This document shows positions 25,306 to 34,285 of a stretch of DNA of 64,000 nt, piece after piece. A program made the translations under genes and the position numbers. Source of the stretch: Rhytidiadelphus loreus. Its lineage: Eukaryota; Streptophyta; Bryopsida; Hypnales; Hylocomiaceae. Below the pieces are notes generated by a model. It was not told where the DNA came from. It worked only from the letters and a program-made list of their open reading frames with translations, and made no database searches. Each line of letters starts with the position of its first letter. Position 1 is the first letter of the stretch. The stretch is taken from assembly GCA_947034895.1 (NCBI GenBank), contig OX344762.1:32840760-32904759 (forward strand). Reading direction: 5' to 3'.

Positions 25306-25758
25306 CATCAGTATTTGAAAGAGTCACTTATAGAAGACTGCTGTCATGGTAGGTGAGATCATAGAATATTTTCTAGATAGCTTACAATTATATCACATGA
25401 TCATTTTATTAAATGGTCCCTCACAAGGCTTCAATATTTTGAAGCCCTACAATCATGAACCGAAAACCCGACAAAGCCCTCGCAAAGTAGAACCCTAGAA
25501 TCCAAACCGTAACCCTCAAATGCCCAATGCATTTTAGGATGTTTTATGAATTTGCTTTAAATTGTACAAGAAGTCAACATTATATGTGCCTACTAACAAG
25601 CAAGTTGTTTAAACATTCATACGGTTAGATTAAAAAATAAATAGGAAACTTGCTTCAATCCCAATTACTGTAAGTCCATGCTTTTTTTTCATAGGAAAAA
25701 TACAAGAGGGAAAGGCTTAGGCACATAGGGCTTAATAATTAATGCACTCTTATTGTAA

Positions 25759-26551
25759 TGCACTTCAAGATTTTTTCTCAAAGTAGCCAAAGTGACGGTT
25801 TTTAGTGGTTCTGAACCTATAATGGTCTTCGAACTTCAGGGGTTAAATTCACATCTAAAGAAACTTTGATTAGTTTTCGATTATGGCTCAAACATATAGA
25901 TCTTGCAAGAATATTTTGACCTTGTATTCAAAAGTAATGAACCTGGAAGAAGCCTTCAAGGTACTCTTTGTAAAAATGTTTTGTGAAACATTAAAAGGCA
26001 AATTCAAAATTTAATTTTTAATCTGTAGACCAAAATGGTTTTGTTGAGAGAAAACATAATTTCTACATATAAAGGTGTAATTAATTTCACCTAAAAATGG
26101 TGTATTGCATTTAACCCTTATGTTCCTATTTTTTCTGCCCATTCAAACCAATTGAGAAATGTCGTTTTTATTGCCAAAAACCTATTAAGATTACAAGAAA
26201 GTCATCCCTTTTTGCCGGATGAACCAATACAAGTGCCGATTGTCAATGCTTTTTAGAAAGAAAATGGGCTCCATTATTCCAAGGCTATATATCTTACTGT
26301 AGGATATCTTACTGGAACATTGAGCCTATTTAATTCATTCATTGCAGCAAAATACAAACATTGATATGAGAGATTCAATACAACATACCATGAAGAATAA
26401 ATCCACAATATTGCCAATTTGGGGAAAATGGCACTTCATATTAAAATTTGATTACATGTACTAGAAGTACTACTCCAAAATGATACTATGGTATTCTTCT
26501 ATCACACTACAACACAGAGTCCCGAAAAATTAATTCTGGAGGCTTCATATT
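25759..26551. other. AT-rich spacer 3' of the kinase gene
   Basis: No gene recognised. It probably contains the 3' untranslated region of the minus-strand kinase gene. CAGGGGTTAAATTC near 25,837 and TTTAACCCTTATG near 26,110 loosely resemble ends of the TTAA-flanked miniature elements, too weakly to call. Confidence 0.4.
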
Positions 26552-28147
26552 CTAGGGTGGAAGCATGAGTGAAGCTACCACCTCAGAGCATGTGAGTCTC
26601 GTCTGTAAGTCAAGATCCATAAGCGCACGTAACTTCATTGTAAAGAACTTTCCCGACTCAGGGTTTTTGAATAGTTCCCTGTCATATTCACCCATATAAC
26701 CAATTTTCATGTTCCAAATCAATTTACCAATAGAAAACGAATCAGACTTAACCGTATACTTGTGCCTGGCTTGCATCTTGTCAAGGCTCGTTTCTGAACC
26801 CTTTGGCCCAAACACATAGAACAACTCTGGAGCCACCCACCATCTGCCTTTCAACATGTCATCCCTCTCTTTCGTGGTTTTGTATCCAAAATGTGAGGGA
26901 GCTCCCTCTTGTATACGACTGGCAATTCCCCAATCGCAAATCCCAATGTTTATAACATCATCCGAGTACGGCGGATAATGGATTAATATGTTGTTGGGAG
27001 ACAAATCGTTGTGTAGAACACCTTCATTGTGTACAAGACTTGTCACATAAACAAGGGCCCATGCCAACTTCGCCTTGTGCCTTCGAAAGAGGCTAATTTG
27101 CTTCACCTGCTCTTGTTGAAGTTCCTTCACCAACTTGATTTCGTGCCAATCGGCATGTGGCACGACCTTCTCATTCAAGCGAACAAGTTTGTTCAAATTA
27201 CCACCATTCCACCACAACGTGTAGGCCTCCATTGTATTGGCGTGGATAGCCACAAATTTAACAATGGCTGGGTGATTTAAAGGACACACCAAGGCCTCAA
27301 TGGATCGTTCATATCTCGCATCACGCGTGTTCGTTTGCTTTGACACCTTCCCCGCAAAATGTACATGCTTGGGTATTGTAGACATGCCATCAATGTATAC
27401 CTTACGCACCTTTCCATATCCCCCTTGTTGGTCATATCCACTAAGTTGAACCACTTTTGCACTAGAATTGATCCACATGAGAGATGATCCACTGTTTTGA
27501 GAAAGAGCAGCCGTCAATGCGTCCAACTGCCACCCCATCGCCCTAGATACAGTCTTCGATAGTCTAGACGCCGCTTTCTGCCACCATGCCATTTTTGCGT
27601 GGAATTCGATGGTCTCCTTATTTTCACACCCAGGAACTATAGGTCGGTGCTCTACAATGATTTTTTTGGTATTGAAAATGATTTCCATGAGCACGTTCTC
27701 CATCCACTTCTCATAGTTGCCAAAGTACGTTTCATCCACGTCAGCATATTTCGGGGATTCTTTGCACTTTTTTAGAATAAAAGTGCTCAAATCTCTCTTC
27801 AACTTAATGATGCCTGATTCTTTATGCCTCAAGTATGTAGACTCTAGGAATTCCACAGTGCGTCCCTCGTACCATTCGAAACACACTCGCTGTGCAAATA
27901 TTGAATAATCACGTGGAGGATAAGTTGGGTCCTTATCATGTGCCGTCTTTGACTTCTTCGACTTTGATGATGACTCTCCACCCGTTGACTCGTACGAGTC
28001 AATAGTCACTTGGAACTCCGCGGGATTGTCAAGGTCGGTGCCCCTTACATATTTCCTTGTAGCATTCTCCCATTCCCGGGGGTCATCGTGGTTAATATCC
28101 CATAGAGACGGACGCATTGTACTACTTCCTTCTCCTGGATTAGACAT
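26552..28147 (-). CDS. Atypical serine/threonine-type protein kinase carried in the giant element
   Basis: Intact single-exon gene of 531 codons, ATG at 28145-28147. Residues 1-230 are a region I do not recognise. A protein kinase fold follows: Gly-loop GGYGKVRKV (242-250), ATP-binding Lys (AGK, 267), a likely alpha-C Glu (284), catalytic loop LHNDLSPNNIL (HND at 379-381 instead of HRD; Asn386), metal-binding DWG at 405-407 instead of DFG, VAPELF (APE-type) at 438-443, and the subdomain IX Asp in SDSFSIG (469). Ligand residues Lys, Asp, Asn and Asp are all kept, so activity is plausible; the missing HRD Arg suggests no activation-loop phosphorylation control. The C-terminus ends soon after the kinase domain. 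It lies between the arms of the internal inverted repeat, with a 14-mer array upstream. Role in the element is unknown. Confidence 0.82.
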   Translation of the reverse strand: MSNPGEGSSTMRPSLWDINHDDPREWENATRKYVRGTDLDNPAEFQVTIDSYESTGGESSSKSKKSKTAHDKDPTYPPRDYSIFAQRVCFEWYEGRTVEFLESTYLRHKESGIIKLKRDLSTFILKKCKESPKYADVDETYFGNYEKWMENVLMEIIFNTKKIIVEHRPIVPGCENKETIEFHAKMAWWQKAASRLSKTVSRAMGWQLDALTAALSQNSGSSLMWINSSAKVVQLSGYDQQGGYGKVRKVYIDGMSTIPKHVHFAGKVSKQTNTRDARYERSIEALVCPLNHPAIVKFVAIHANTMEAYTLWWNGGNLNKLVRLNEKVVPHADWHEIKLVKELQQEQVKQISLFRRHKAKLAWALVYVTSLVHNEGVLHNDLSPNNILIHYPPYSDDVINIGICDWGIASRIQEGAPSHFGYKTTKERDDMLKGRWWVAPELFYVFGPKGSETSLDKMQARHKYTVKSDSFSIGKLIWNMKIGYMGEYDRELFKNPESGKFFTMKLRALMDLDLQTRLTCSEVVASLMLPP

Positions 28148-28181
28148 AGCTCTTCCTTCACAAAGTTACCTACAATCGATG

Positions 28182-28191
28182 AATAAATAGA
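28182..28191 (-). promoter_or_regulatory. Possible TATA-like element of the kinase gene
   Basis: CTATTTATTC on the minus strand, about 35-45 bp upstream of the ATG. It is close to the start, so it may equally lie in the 5' untranslated region. Low confidence. Confidence 0.25.
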
Positions 28192-28304
28192 GTCGTGGAA
28201 AAAAAGGGCAACAAGTCCACCCCCCAATCACCGCCTTGGCCCACAAGCTCGCATTCAGCCACTACAAGGTGGATGAAAGCCGTAGCACAGGACCAAGACT
28301 AGCG

Positions 28305-28676
28305 AATGCGGGTGGGGCGACCGCTTAAGTACCCGCGGTCGCCATAGGGGCGCGTGCGGGTAAGGGCGACCGCGGGTACCAAAGCGGTCCTGAAACCTGA
28401 ACCCGAGGTCGCCCCCTACACCCGAGGTCACCCTGGAACTTGGGACTTCCAGCTTTTTTGGTGCTGGGGCGACCTCGACTGGGGCGACTTCGGGTAGGCG
28501 ACTTCGGGTGGGCGACTTCGGGTGGGGCGACCGTGGGTCCAGAAGTCGTGGAAAATTCATGCATTTGTAATCCTCTTTGGGGGATTGGGCGACTTCGGGT
28601 GGGGCGACTTCGGGTGGGGCTATGGAGCCGTGGGGCGATTGGGAGACTATTTTGTGTTGGGCGACTTCGGGTATTT
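28305..28676 (-). repeat. ACCCGNNGTCGCCC array upstream of the kinase gene
   Basis: The gene-proximal part (28,305-28,440) has units in both directions; the distal part (28,470-28,676) reads GGGCGACTTCGGGT on the plus strand, i.e. ACCCGAAGTCGCCC in gene direction. The array starts about 160 bp upstream of the ATG. Confidence 0.8.
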
Positions 28677-30130
28677 TGAAGCCAATAGAATCAAAGAAAA
28701 AAATGAATAAAAATGGGATGGACAAGGAGTGGTGCATCAAAGGTGATTCCCGATGTGACCAACAGGAAGGTGAAGTAGTGGAAGGGATTCTTACACAAGG
28801 GTCAACTTCTTCGAACTCAAGTGGAGTCTGGGAGGTCTGCGGTTCGATTCCCAACTCCGTGTGCATGATGTAGGAGGTTATAGTTGGGTCTTACGGGTTC
28901 AGTCAAGGGGCACTTTGAATTTCGCACTGAGATGAAAAACATTTCAGTGCGAAATTCGAAGTGCCCCTTGGCTCAATCCTCGAAGCACGTCGCGTGGCCT
29001 ATACCGAGGTCTTCACGGGATTTTTTGAAACTTTAAAGTATCTAATTCGTAATGATATAGAGTATTTTAGAATTCAATTGTGCTAAATCTTTATTTAATT
29101 AGAATTGTTCGTCATTAGGGACAATGACGAATAAATACTTGTGAATGAAATTTGATTTTACAATACGGGGTGTTTGCTTAATCTATGTAGGGTCAAAAGA
29201 TAAGTTTAACTTAACAATTAGAGTGCATTACTAATAAAGTCCTAAGTGCCTTAAGCCTTTCCCCCTTGTATTTTTCCTATGAAAATTGAGCATGGACTTA
29301 TAGTAATTGCCATTGAAGCAAGTTTTATAACCCGAAAATCTAACCGTATGAATGTTTAATTAGCTTGTGTATTAGTATGCACGTTTCCTTTGAGTGCAAA
29401 ATTGGATAAGAGTTGTGAGATGATAACCAAGAAAATTTTCATTTTCTTTATTGATTGTATTGCTTATAAAAGAAAATTGGGATTGAAGGTGAAATGAAGA
29501 ACTACAAATTATATTGGCACTCTAAAATGTTCTCTTCCAAAACTTAATATCACTTGAATAGCTATTAAACTCATTACAGGTTGGGAATATTTTTAATTCT
29601 AGTGGCCCACGATTTCACTACCACCTATTCATTGATACATAAATTTTTTTGCTCAGGCAAGGGTGTGCATTGAAGCATTTGACACTCAAGGAAACACTAT
29701 CGTAAATATTTTTTTAGTTGGGGAGTTTCTCCAAATCCGACGTCCATTGGATTTTAAAGAGGGTTCCTTTCTCCATTTGTGTGGATGTGAAAGTAAAGAT
29801 AAGGTAGAAGACTTTGAAATGGAGCGGGCATTAATAATGGACTCTATAAGTGGCTTTGAAATGGACAATTTGTAGTTCATAAATTGACCTCCATAATCAT
29901 TAAATGATTCGAGAAAAAAAAATTATGAATTGTAAGAGCCAATCCATTATCTTTACTTTCCCATTTATGTTTAGAAGTTGCAAGTGAACATTTTGCGGAA
30001 GACCTAGGGGCATAAATAGGGACCTATGACAGAAGTCCTTTGGAAATTTATAAGTAATTATAAAATACTTCCAAAAATATGAAACCACTTGTGTTAGATT
30101 CCTCTTTTATTTGTCTTTGTCTGAAAAATC
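28440..30130 (-). repeat. Right arm of large internal inverted repeat
   Basis: Reverse-complement counterpart of about 21,992-23,640, carrying array, SINE-like unit, hairpin and AT-rich part. At 30,131 it runs directly into another 14-mer array that serves as the upstream region of family member 3. Confidence 0.75.
28730..29025 (+). repeat. SINE-like unit with hairpin, copy 3
   Basis: A-box-like TAGTGGAAGGG near 28,776-28,786, perfect B-box GGTTCGATTCC near 28,842-28,852, then a long hairpin at about 28,903-28,975 (5' arm core CACTTTGAATTTCGCACTG, 3' arm core CAGTGCGAAATTCGAAGTG), then a T6 run (GGGATTTTTTG) at about 29,017-29,023. The layout matches an RNA polymerase III unit with internal promoter, hairpin body and oligo-T terminator. 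Not a canonical tRNA: no acceptor stem or anticodon arm can be drawn. Confidence 0.55.
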
Positions 30131-30470
30131 ACCCGAAGTCGCCCAGGGACCCGCACCCGAAGTCGTCCAGGGACCCGCACCCGAAGTCGCCTAGGGACCC
30201 GCACCCGAAGTCGCCCAGGGACCCGCACCCGAAGTCGCCCAGGGACCCGCACCCGAAGTCGCCCAGGGACCCGCACCCGAAGTCGCCCAGGGATCCGCAC
30301 CCGAAGTCGCCCAGGGATCCGCACCCGAAGTCGCCCAGGGATCCGCACCCGAAGTCGCCCAGGGACCCGCACCCGCGGTCGCCTTGTAGACCCGTGGTCA
30401 CCTGGGTACCCGCAGTCGCCCTTGTTCGGTCGGGGGACCCGCACTCGCCCTACTTGGAGGATCCGCACTC
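30131..30470 (+). repeat. ACCCGNNGTCGCCC array upstream of family member 3
   Basis: The most regular array in the window: about ten head-to-tail 24-bp units (ACCCGAAGTCGCCC followed by AGGGACCCGC), then diverged units to 30,470. It ends about 360 bp upstream of the ATG of the plus-strand gene. The uniform units suggest recent expansion. Confidence 0.9.
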
Positions 30471-30784
30471 ACCCTCCCGCGACCACTAGTCCCAGTACAA
30501 ATGGGGTGGGTGGACTTGCGGTCGTCAGTCCCCCTGCTTCTGTGCAAAGGCTGTCATCCACCTTGCAGTGGCTGACTGCATGTGCGTGAGGCAGGGATTG
30601 GGGAATGAAGGAATTTCATTCTTCTCATTCCATGCATGTCTAAACCGCGGTGTTTCGTAAACTTGACCCTATCCGCTACGATCTTTGAACCTTGAACATC
30701 TACTTTTGCTTCGATATTTGTAAATGTGTCACACATATGATTACTAGTTTCACTTAGTTAGAGTAAGTATTTTGGCATCGAGAC

Positions 30785-30800
30785 TTTTATATAGTATATA
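30785..30800 (+). promoter_or_regulatory. TATA-like region of family member 3
   Basis: TTTTATATAGTATATA lies 30-45 bp upstream of the ATG at 30830. It could be the core promoter of a very short leader, or only AT-rich leader sequence. Confidence 0.3.
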
Positions 30801-30829
30801 TTGTTTAGTTATACATACGTTGTTAAAAC

Positions 30830-32323
30830 ATGGAGCGTACGACCTCGCCATCTCATCCTACCATACCTACTCCATTGACTCCACAAGAAAAAAGGGCGAT
30901 GAAGGACAAGGGTCGAAAACGGTCAGGCAAGAAGCACAAGAAGCGCGTGGCCATATTACTTCATCCGAAGATTAAGGCTTTTAAGGGTTGGAGGGATGAA
31001 CCAGAGCCTTGGAGTAACCGGACTGTTGCGAAGTATGTGGATTGGTGCCACATCAACAAGTTATTTCCGTTGTGTCGTCACCTTTTGCACGTTCAAAACC
31101 AAAAGGTTAACCTTGCGTATGCTACGGACACAAGGTTCATGCGTAGATGCTGCGAAGTATGGACCCTTCTATATTTGGAGACCAAGGTGTACAGAAACGA
31201 TAATTTCAGTTTCTTTCTTGTACGAATGGTGTATGCCGAAGTTGTTTTGAAGAAGGTAGTCGATTGGACAACACTCCCAGAAATGCCTATTGCGGTCCGT
31301 CCGGACCAAAAAGAGTGGGAGGAAGCCTCCAACTTGTGGGCAAAGTATCCTCTTGATATAAGCAAGATGATGACACCGATTAAGCGTGGAGCATCATTTG
31401 TTGCTGATGAAGAAGTAGTTTGGTCTTCCACTTCTTCCTCGGACGAGCACACCCATGAGTACAACGGATATTCCTTCTCTAGCGATGATGAAGATGTTTT
31501 TGTCACCGAGTCCAAGAAGTCTTTGGATGTGGGCCTTCAGAAGAAGAAAGATCGTGGAAAAGAGCCCATTACCTCAACCAGCCATGAAGAAGTCTTGGAA
31601 AAAGTTGACCCCATGGAAGTGGAGGACTTTTCCACAGAGGAGTGTGCGATGCTAGAAGGTGATAGTGATTCATCAGACAATGAGGAGACCTTGATTGCCA
31701 AAATCAAGAGTGCACGTTTATCATTGAGTACAAAGAGTGAGGAACTGAAGAATTTGAAGGAACGTGAAGTGTCTTCTCCCACTGAAGCTTATTTGAAGCA
31801 ACAATTGAGGTCTCTCAACCAAATACTCAAAGAGAGAGATGACGATTTTGTTGCTTTTAAGAAGAATGGAGACCAATATTTAACTAAGCAGAGCACCGGG
31901 AAATTGTCGCAAGCTGACCATTGTTTATTGTGGGAATCAAAATTAGAAACCCTGCAACGCAGACGTAGGAAAGCAGAGAATGAACGGCGAGCACTGCGTG
32001 TTCAAATTACCGAAGAAGAAAAGAAATATTACGAAGCGGCCAAAAAACATGTCAAGGAGGTGGACGTTTTGGCAACGGCCTCGACATACGGTAATCTTCC
32101 AGAGGAGTTAGAAATGCTTCGGAATTTGGTGAAGTTCCATGAGACTAGAGTACAAGTGTTGGAAGACGAGTTTGTGGATCTGAGAGCCGAAAGCGAGTAT
32201 TATACGCAGTGGATGAAGTGGATGAAGGATACAACGGGAAAGAGAGGTGAAGAATACGAGAAAGTGGGTCCTCCTCCTAATATGAGTGACTTCCTAAACC
32301 AAAAAGAGGTTTTTAGAAAGTAG
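30830..32323 (+). CDS. Coiled-coil protein of the WCHI(D/N)KLFP family (family member 3)
   Basis: Intact single-exon gene of 497 codons from ATG at 30830. Lys/Arg-rich start (KGRKRSGKKHKKR, a likely nuclear localisation signal), then the family domain at residues about 39-146: AILLHPKIKAFKGW, WCHINKLFPLCRH from 72, RCCEVWTLLYLE, MVYAEVVLKKVVDW. An acidic Ser-rich middle (about 205-310) and long coiled coils follow to the end; there is no zinc finger. It is the closest match in this window to family member 4 at 34-37 kb and is about as long as family member 2. Function unknown. A strongly regular 14-mer array lies upstream, in the same relative orientation as for the other genes. Confidence 0.75.
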   Translation: MERTTSPSHPTIPTPLTPQEKRAMKDKGRKRSGKKHKKRVAILLHPKIKAFKGWRDEPEPWSNRTVAKYVDWCHINKLFPLCRHLLHVQNQKVNLAYATDTRFMRRCCEVWTLLYLETKVYRNDNFSFFLVRMVYAEVVLKKVVDWTTLPEMPIAVRPDQKEWEEASNLWAKYPLDISKMMTPIKRGASFVADEEVVWSSTSSSDEHTHEYNGYSFSSDDEDVFVTESKKSLDVGLQKKKDRGKEPITSTSHEEVLEKVDPMEVEDFSTEECAMLEGDSDSSDNEETLIAKIKSARLSLSTKSEELKNLKEREVSSPTEAYLKQQLRSLNQILKERDDDFVAFKKNGDQYLTKQSTGKLSQADHCLLWESKLETLQRRRRKAENERRALRVQITEEEKKYYEAAKKHVKEVDVLATASTYGNLPEELEMLRNLVKFHETRVQVLEDEFVDLRAESEYYTQWMKWMKDTTGKRGEEYEKVGPPPNMSDFLNQKEVFRK

Positions 32324-32650
32324 TGTACCGCATTTTGGTGAACAATATTGTAAATTTGTAAGTAAGACCCAATTCTGGATATTGCGGCTCTCTCGTGATT
32401 TAGTAAAGAATATGCTACAATTTTTTTGGCATTCAAAGTTCACGTGGTTTTTTAATAATTATTGTACACTTTGTAATGTGTATTGCAGATTTCTGAACTT
32501 AGTGTATTCGCGAAATATTTAGTCACAGCTTTTGAAACCAATGTAGTACAAGAACAGAAGACCTAATGTTGCTCAAATCAGTTTTGTTATGTCATTTTAT
32601 TCTGGATTTGTACTAGAAATGTTTATCTTGATATTTATTGGGTGAAAACA
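32324..32650. other. 3' flank of family member 3
   Basis: AT-rich, no gene; probably the 3' untranslated region and terminator signals of the upstream gene. Confidence 0.4.
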
Positions 32651-33726
32651 TAGCCCTAAAGACCTAACCCTCTACAGTTAAAATAACCAATTGCTTCTTT
32701 TTCTAGCTAATTTCCATCGCTACTTACATGGCTTGGTGAATTTTCAAATGATTCCAATAGGTTTTTTCCATTTCCAGTGTTTTTCTAAACCCATAAAGTC
32801 CGAAGGCCATTTTTAGGTGAAGAAAAAATCAAAACTGTTATTTCTATAATTCTATTGTGTTTGTCCAAAGAAAAAACTTAACTTTTGTGGAACTGAAGCT
32901 GAGGATCTTGAACTTCACTTGTTTAAGATTTTGTGGTTAAAATTGTACGATGTTTGACTGTACAGATTTAGAGATATGAGCATTCAAAGTTGAAGAAGCA
33001 ATTTTTTTGCAACACTGGACTACACTTTCAAACGACTTTGATTGCTATTTCTTCCAAAAATGTGCACTATGGAATTTTAATTTAAAATTTATTGTGTTGA
33101 AGAATTGAGTTGGGAGTGTAGGAAAAAAAATTCAAAAAATAATAACTTCCTTTTCATACTTCAAAAAATTGTCAAGTAGAAGTAGATCCAAGGTTAAAAG
33201 AAAAACTAAATTGATAATAGCTCTTACATGGAATTGGAACACAATAATCCGTTAGTTCCAACGGTGAGATTGTTGTAGGAAGCAAACTTCTCCTTTAAAA
33301 TAAACTAATTAGAGAAAATTTGAAAATTGCATTTTCAAATGAATTCTATAAGTTATTTTTTGAAATATTTGTTTACATTGCCTTAAAAAGAACAGGGTTC
33401 TTAACTTGCACATCACTAATGAAAATGGAATGAATGAAATCTTTTTATGTAGACAAAAACATAATGTTAGCAAAAACATGAACAAAATTAAATCTATTTT
33501 GGATTTTTGCAATGTTTTTTGTACTGCCTGCCGAGTTTAGTTCTAAGTATTTTGTGGCGTAACTTTTGCTTCCGGACACCAATTGAAATAAAAATTATAT
33601 TCCCTCAAAGCTTATCAGATTTTCTCTTTTCACAAAAAATTTCAAAAAATTAGGGTACAATTTCAACCCATAGAAACTTGCCCAAATTCCAAATTGTCTC
33701 TAGAGGGGACAATGGGACTTAAGGGG
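32651..33726 (-). mobile_element. TTAA-type miniature element, inverted and diverged copy
   Basis: Starts CCCTAAAGACC at about 32,651 and ends GGGACAATGGGACTTAAGGGG at 33,726. In reverse complement it is collinear with the element at 60,475-61,589: the block ATCTTAAACAAGTGAAGTTC and the end-proximal GGAACAATT-like and GGACACC-like stretches occur in the same order. Length (about 1.08 kb) also agrees. It carries no coding region. It lies inside the giant element, so it inserted after that element formed, or moved with it. Confidence 0.5.
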
Positions 33727-34285
33727 TTCATCATGTTCACTTTTTCTGTTTATGGAACTAAAATGATAACAATTACAATCTTCCATGAAATGAATTGAGA
33801 TAATGAGATTGCTTACAATGATATACAATTTTGAATTCTAAGTAATAAAATTTAAAGTTTACAGTTGAATTAATTTTAGAAGCTTAAATGTCAATGCAAA
33901 TGACAATGTCAAAGTGAACTTCAACTTTAATAGCTCTTTGATAATAAGCTTCATACAATCAGTTGTACCACATATTTGATTTTGTTCGAACATAGTGAAG
34001 TCTTTGGAGTAGAAAATAATGTAGAATATGTTTCAAAAATGAAGGCACTGTAATATTCTCGGTAATATTGCAATACAAATGTGTAGCATACAATCATAGA
34101 AGGCTCGAAGTTGGCCTATGTGGAACAAAACAAAAAGACTGAGAGCTACACGCTTCTACCATATATAATACGCTTCTATATACTAGGGGTTTGACATTAT
34201 ATATCCTTGGACGTAAACCAAGTAACCAAAGGAGAAATGAAGTCCATCATTAAATTCTCAGACGTCAAATCCATTTGGATTGTTT
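33727..34285. other. AT-rich spacer
   Basis: No gene recognised. A short duplication around TACGCTTCTA(C/T)...ATATATAATACGCTTC lies near 34,148-34,175. Confidence 0.4.

Larger units (their letters stand above)
22650..25758 (+). repeat. About 1.5-kb direct tandem repeat, roughly two copies
   Basis: Landmarks recur in order with a period of about 1.5 kb: ATTC(C/A)TA(T/C)GGTTAG at 22,650, 24,118 and 25,612; the T-run and hairpin at about 22,975 and 24,645; the 14-mer array at 23,370 and 25,038; CTACATCAGTATTTGAAAG at about 23,626 and 25,303. The third copy breaks off at about 25,758. Inside the second copy, 24,350-24,470 is itself partly duplicated at about 24,538-24,645. No gene is present in this 3-kb stretch. 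Confidence 0.7.

Noticed and set aside
28730..28900. Possible tRNA gene with a perfect B-box
   Set aside because: No acceptor stem, D-arm or anticodon arm can be paired; better explained as a SINE-like unit with an internal polymerase III promoter.
29663..29875. 70-codon plus-strand frame in the right arm of the inverted repeat
   Set aside because: Interrupted in the homologous left arm, with no recognisable domain; likely chance within repeat sequence.
30131..30470. CRISPR-like array
   Set aside because: The regular 24-bp repeats have no unique spacers, and the context is a plant transposon; it is a simple tandem repeat.
30094..30489. Long repetitive open frames on both strands (PKSPRDPH-type and GSLGDFGC-type peptides)
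   Set aside because: They are translations of the 24-bp tandem array in several frames; every frame is open because the unit length is a multiple of three and contains no stop.
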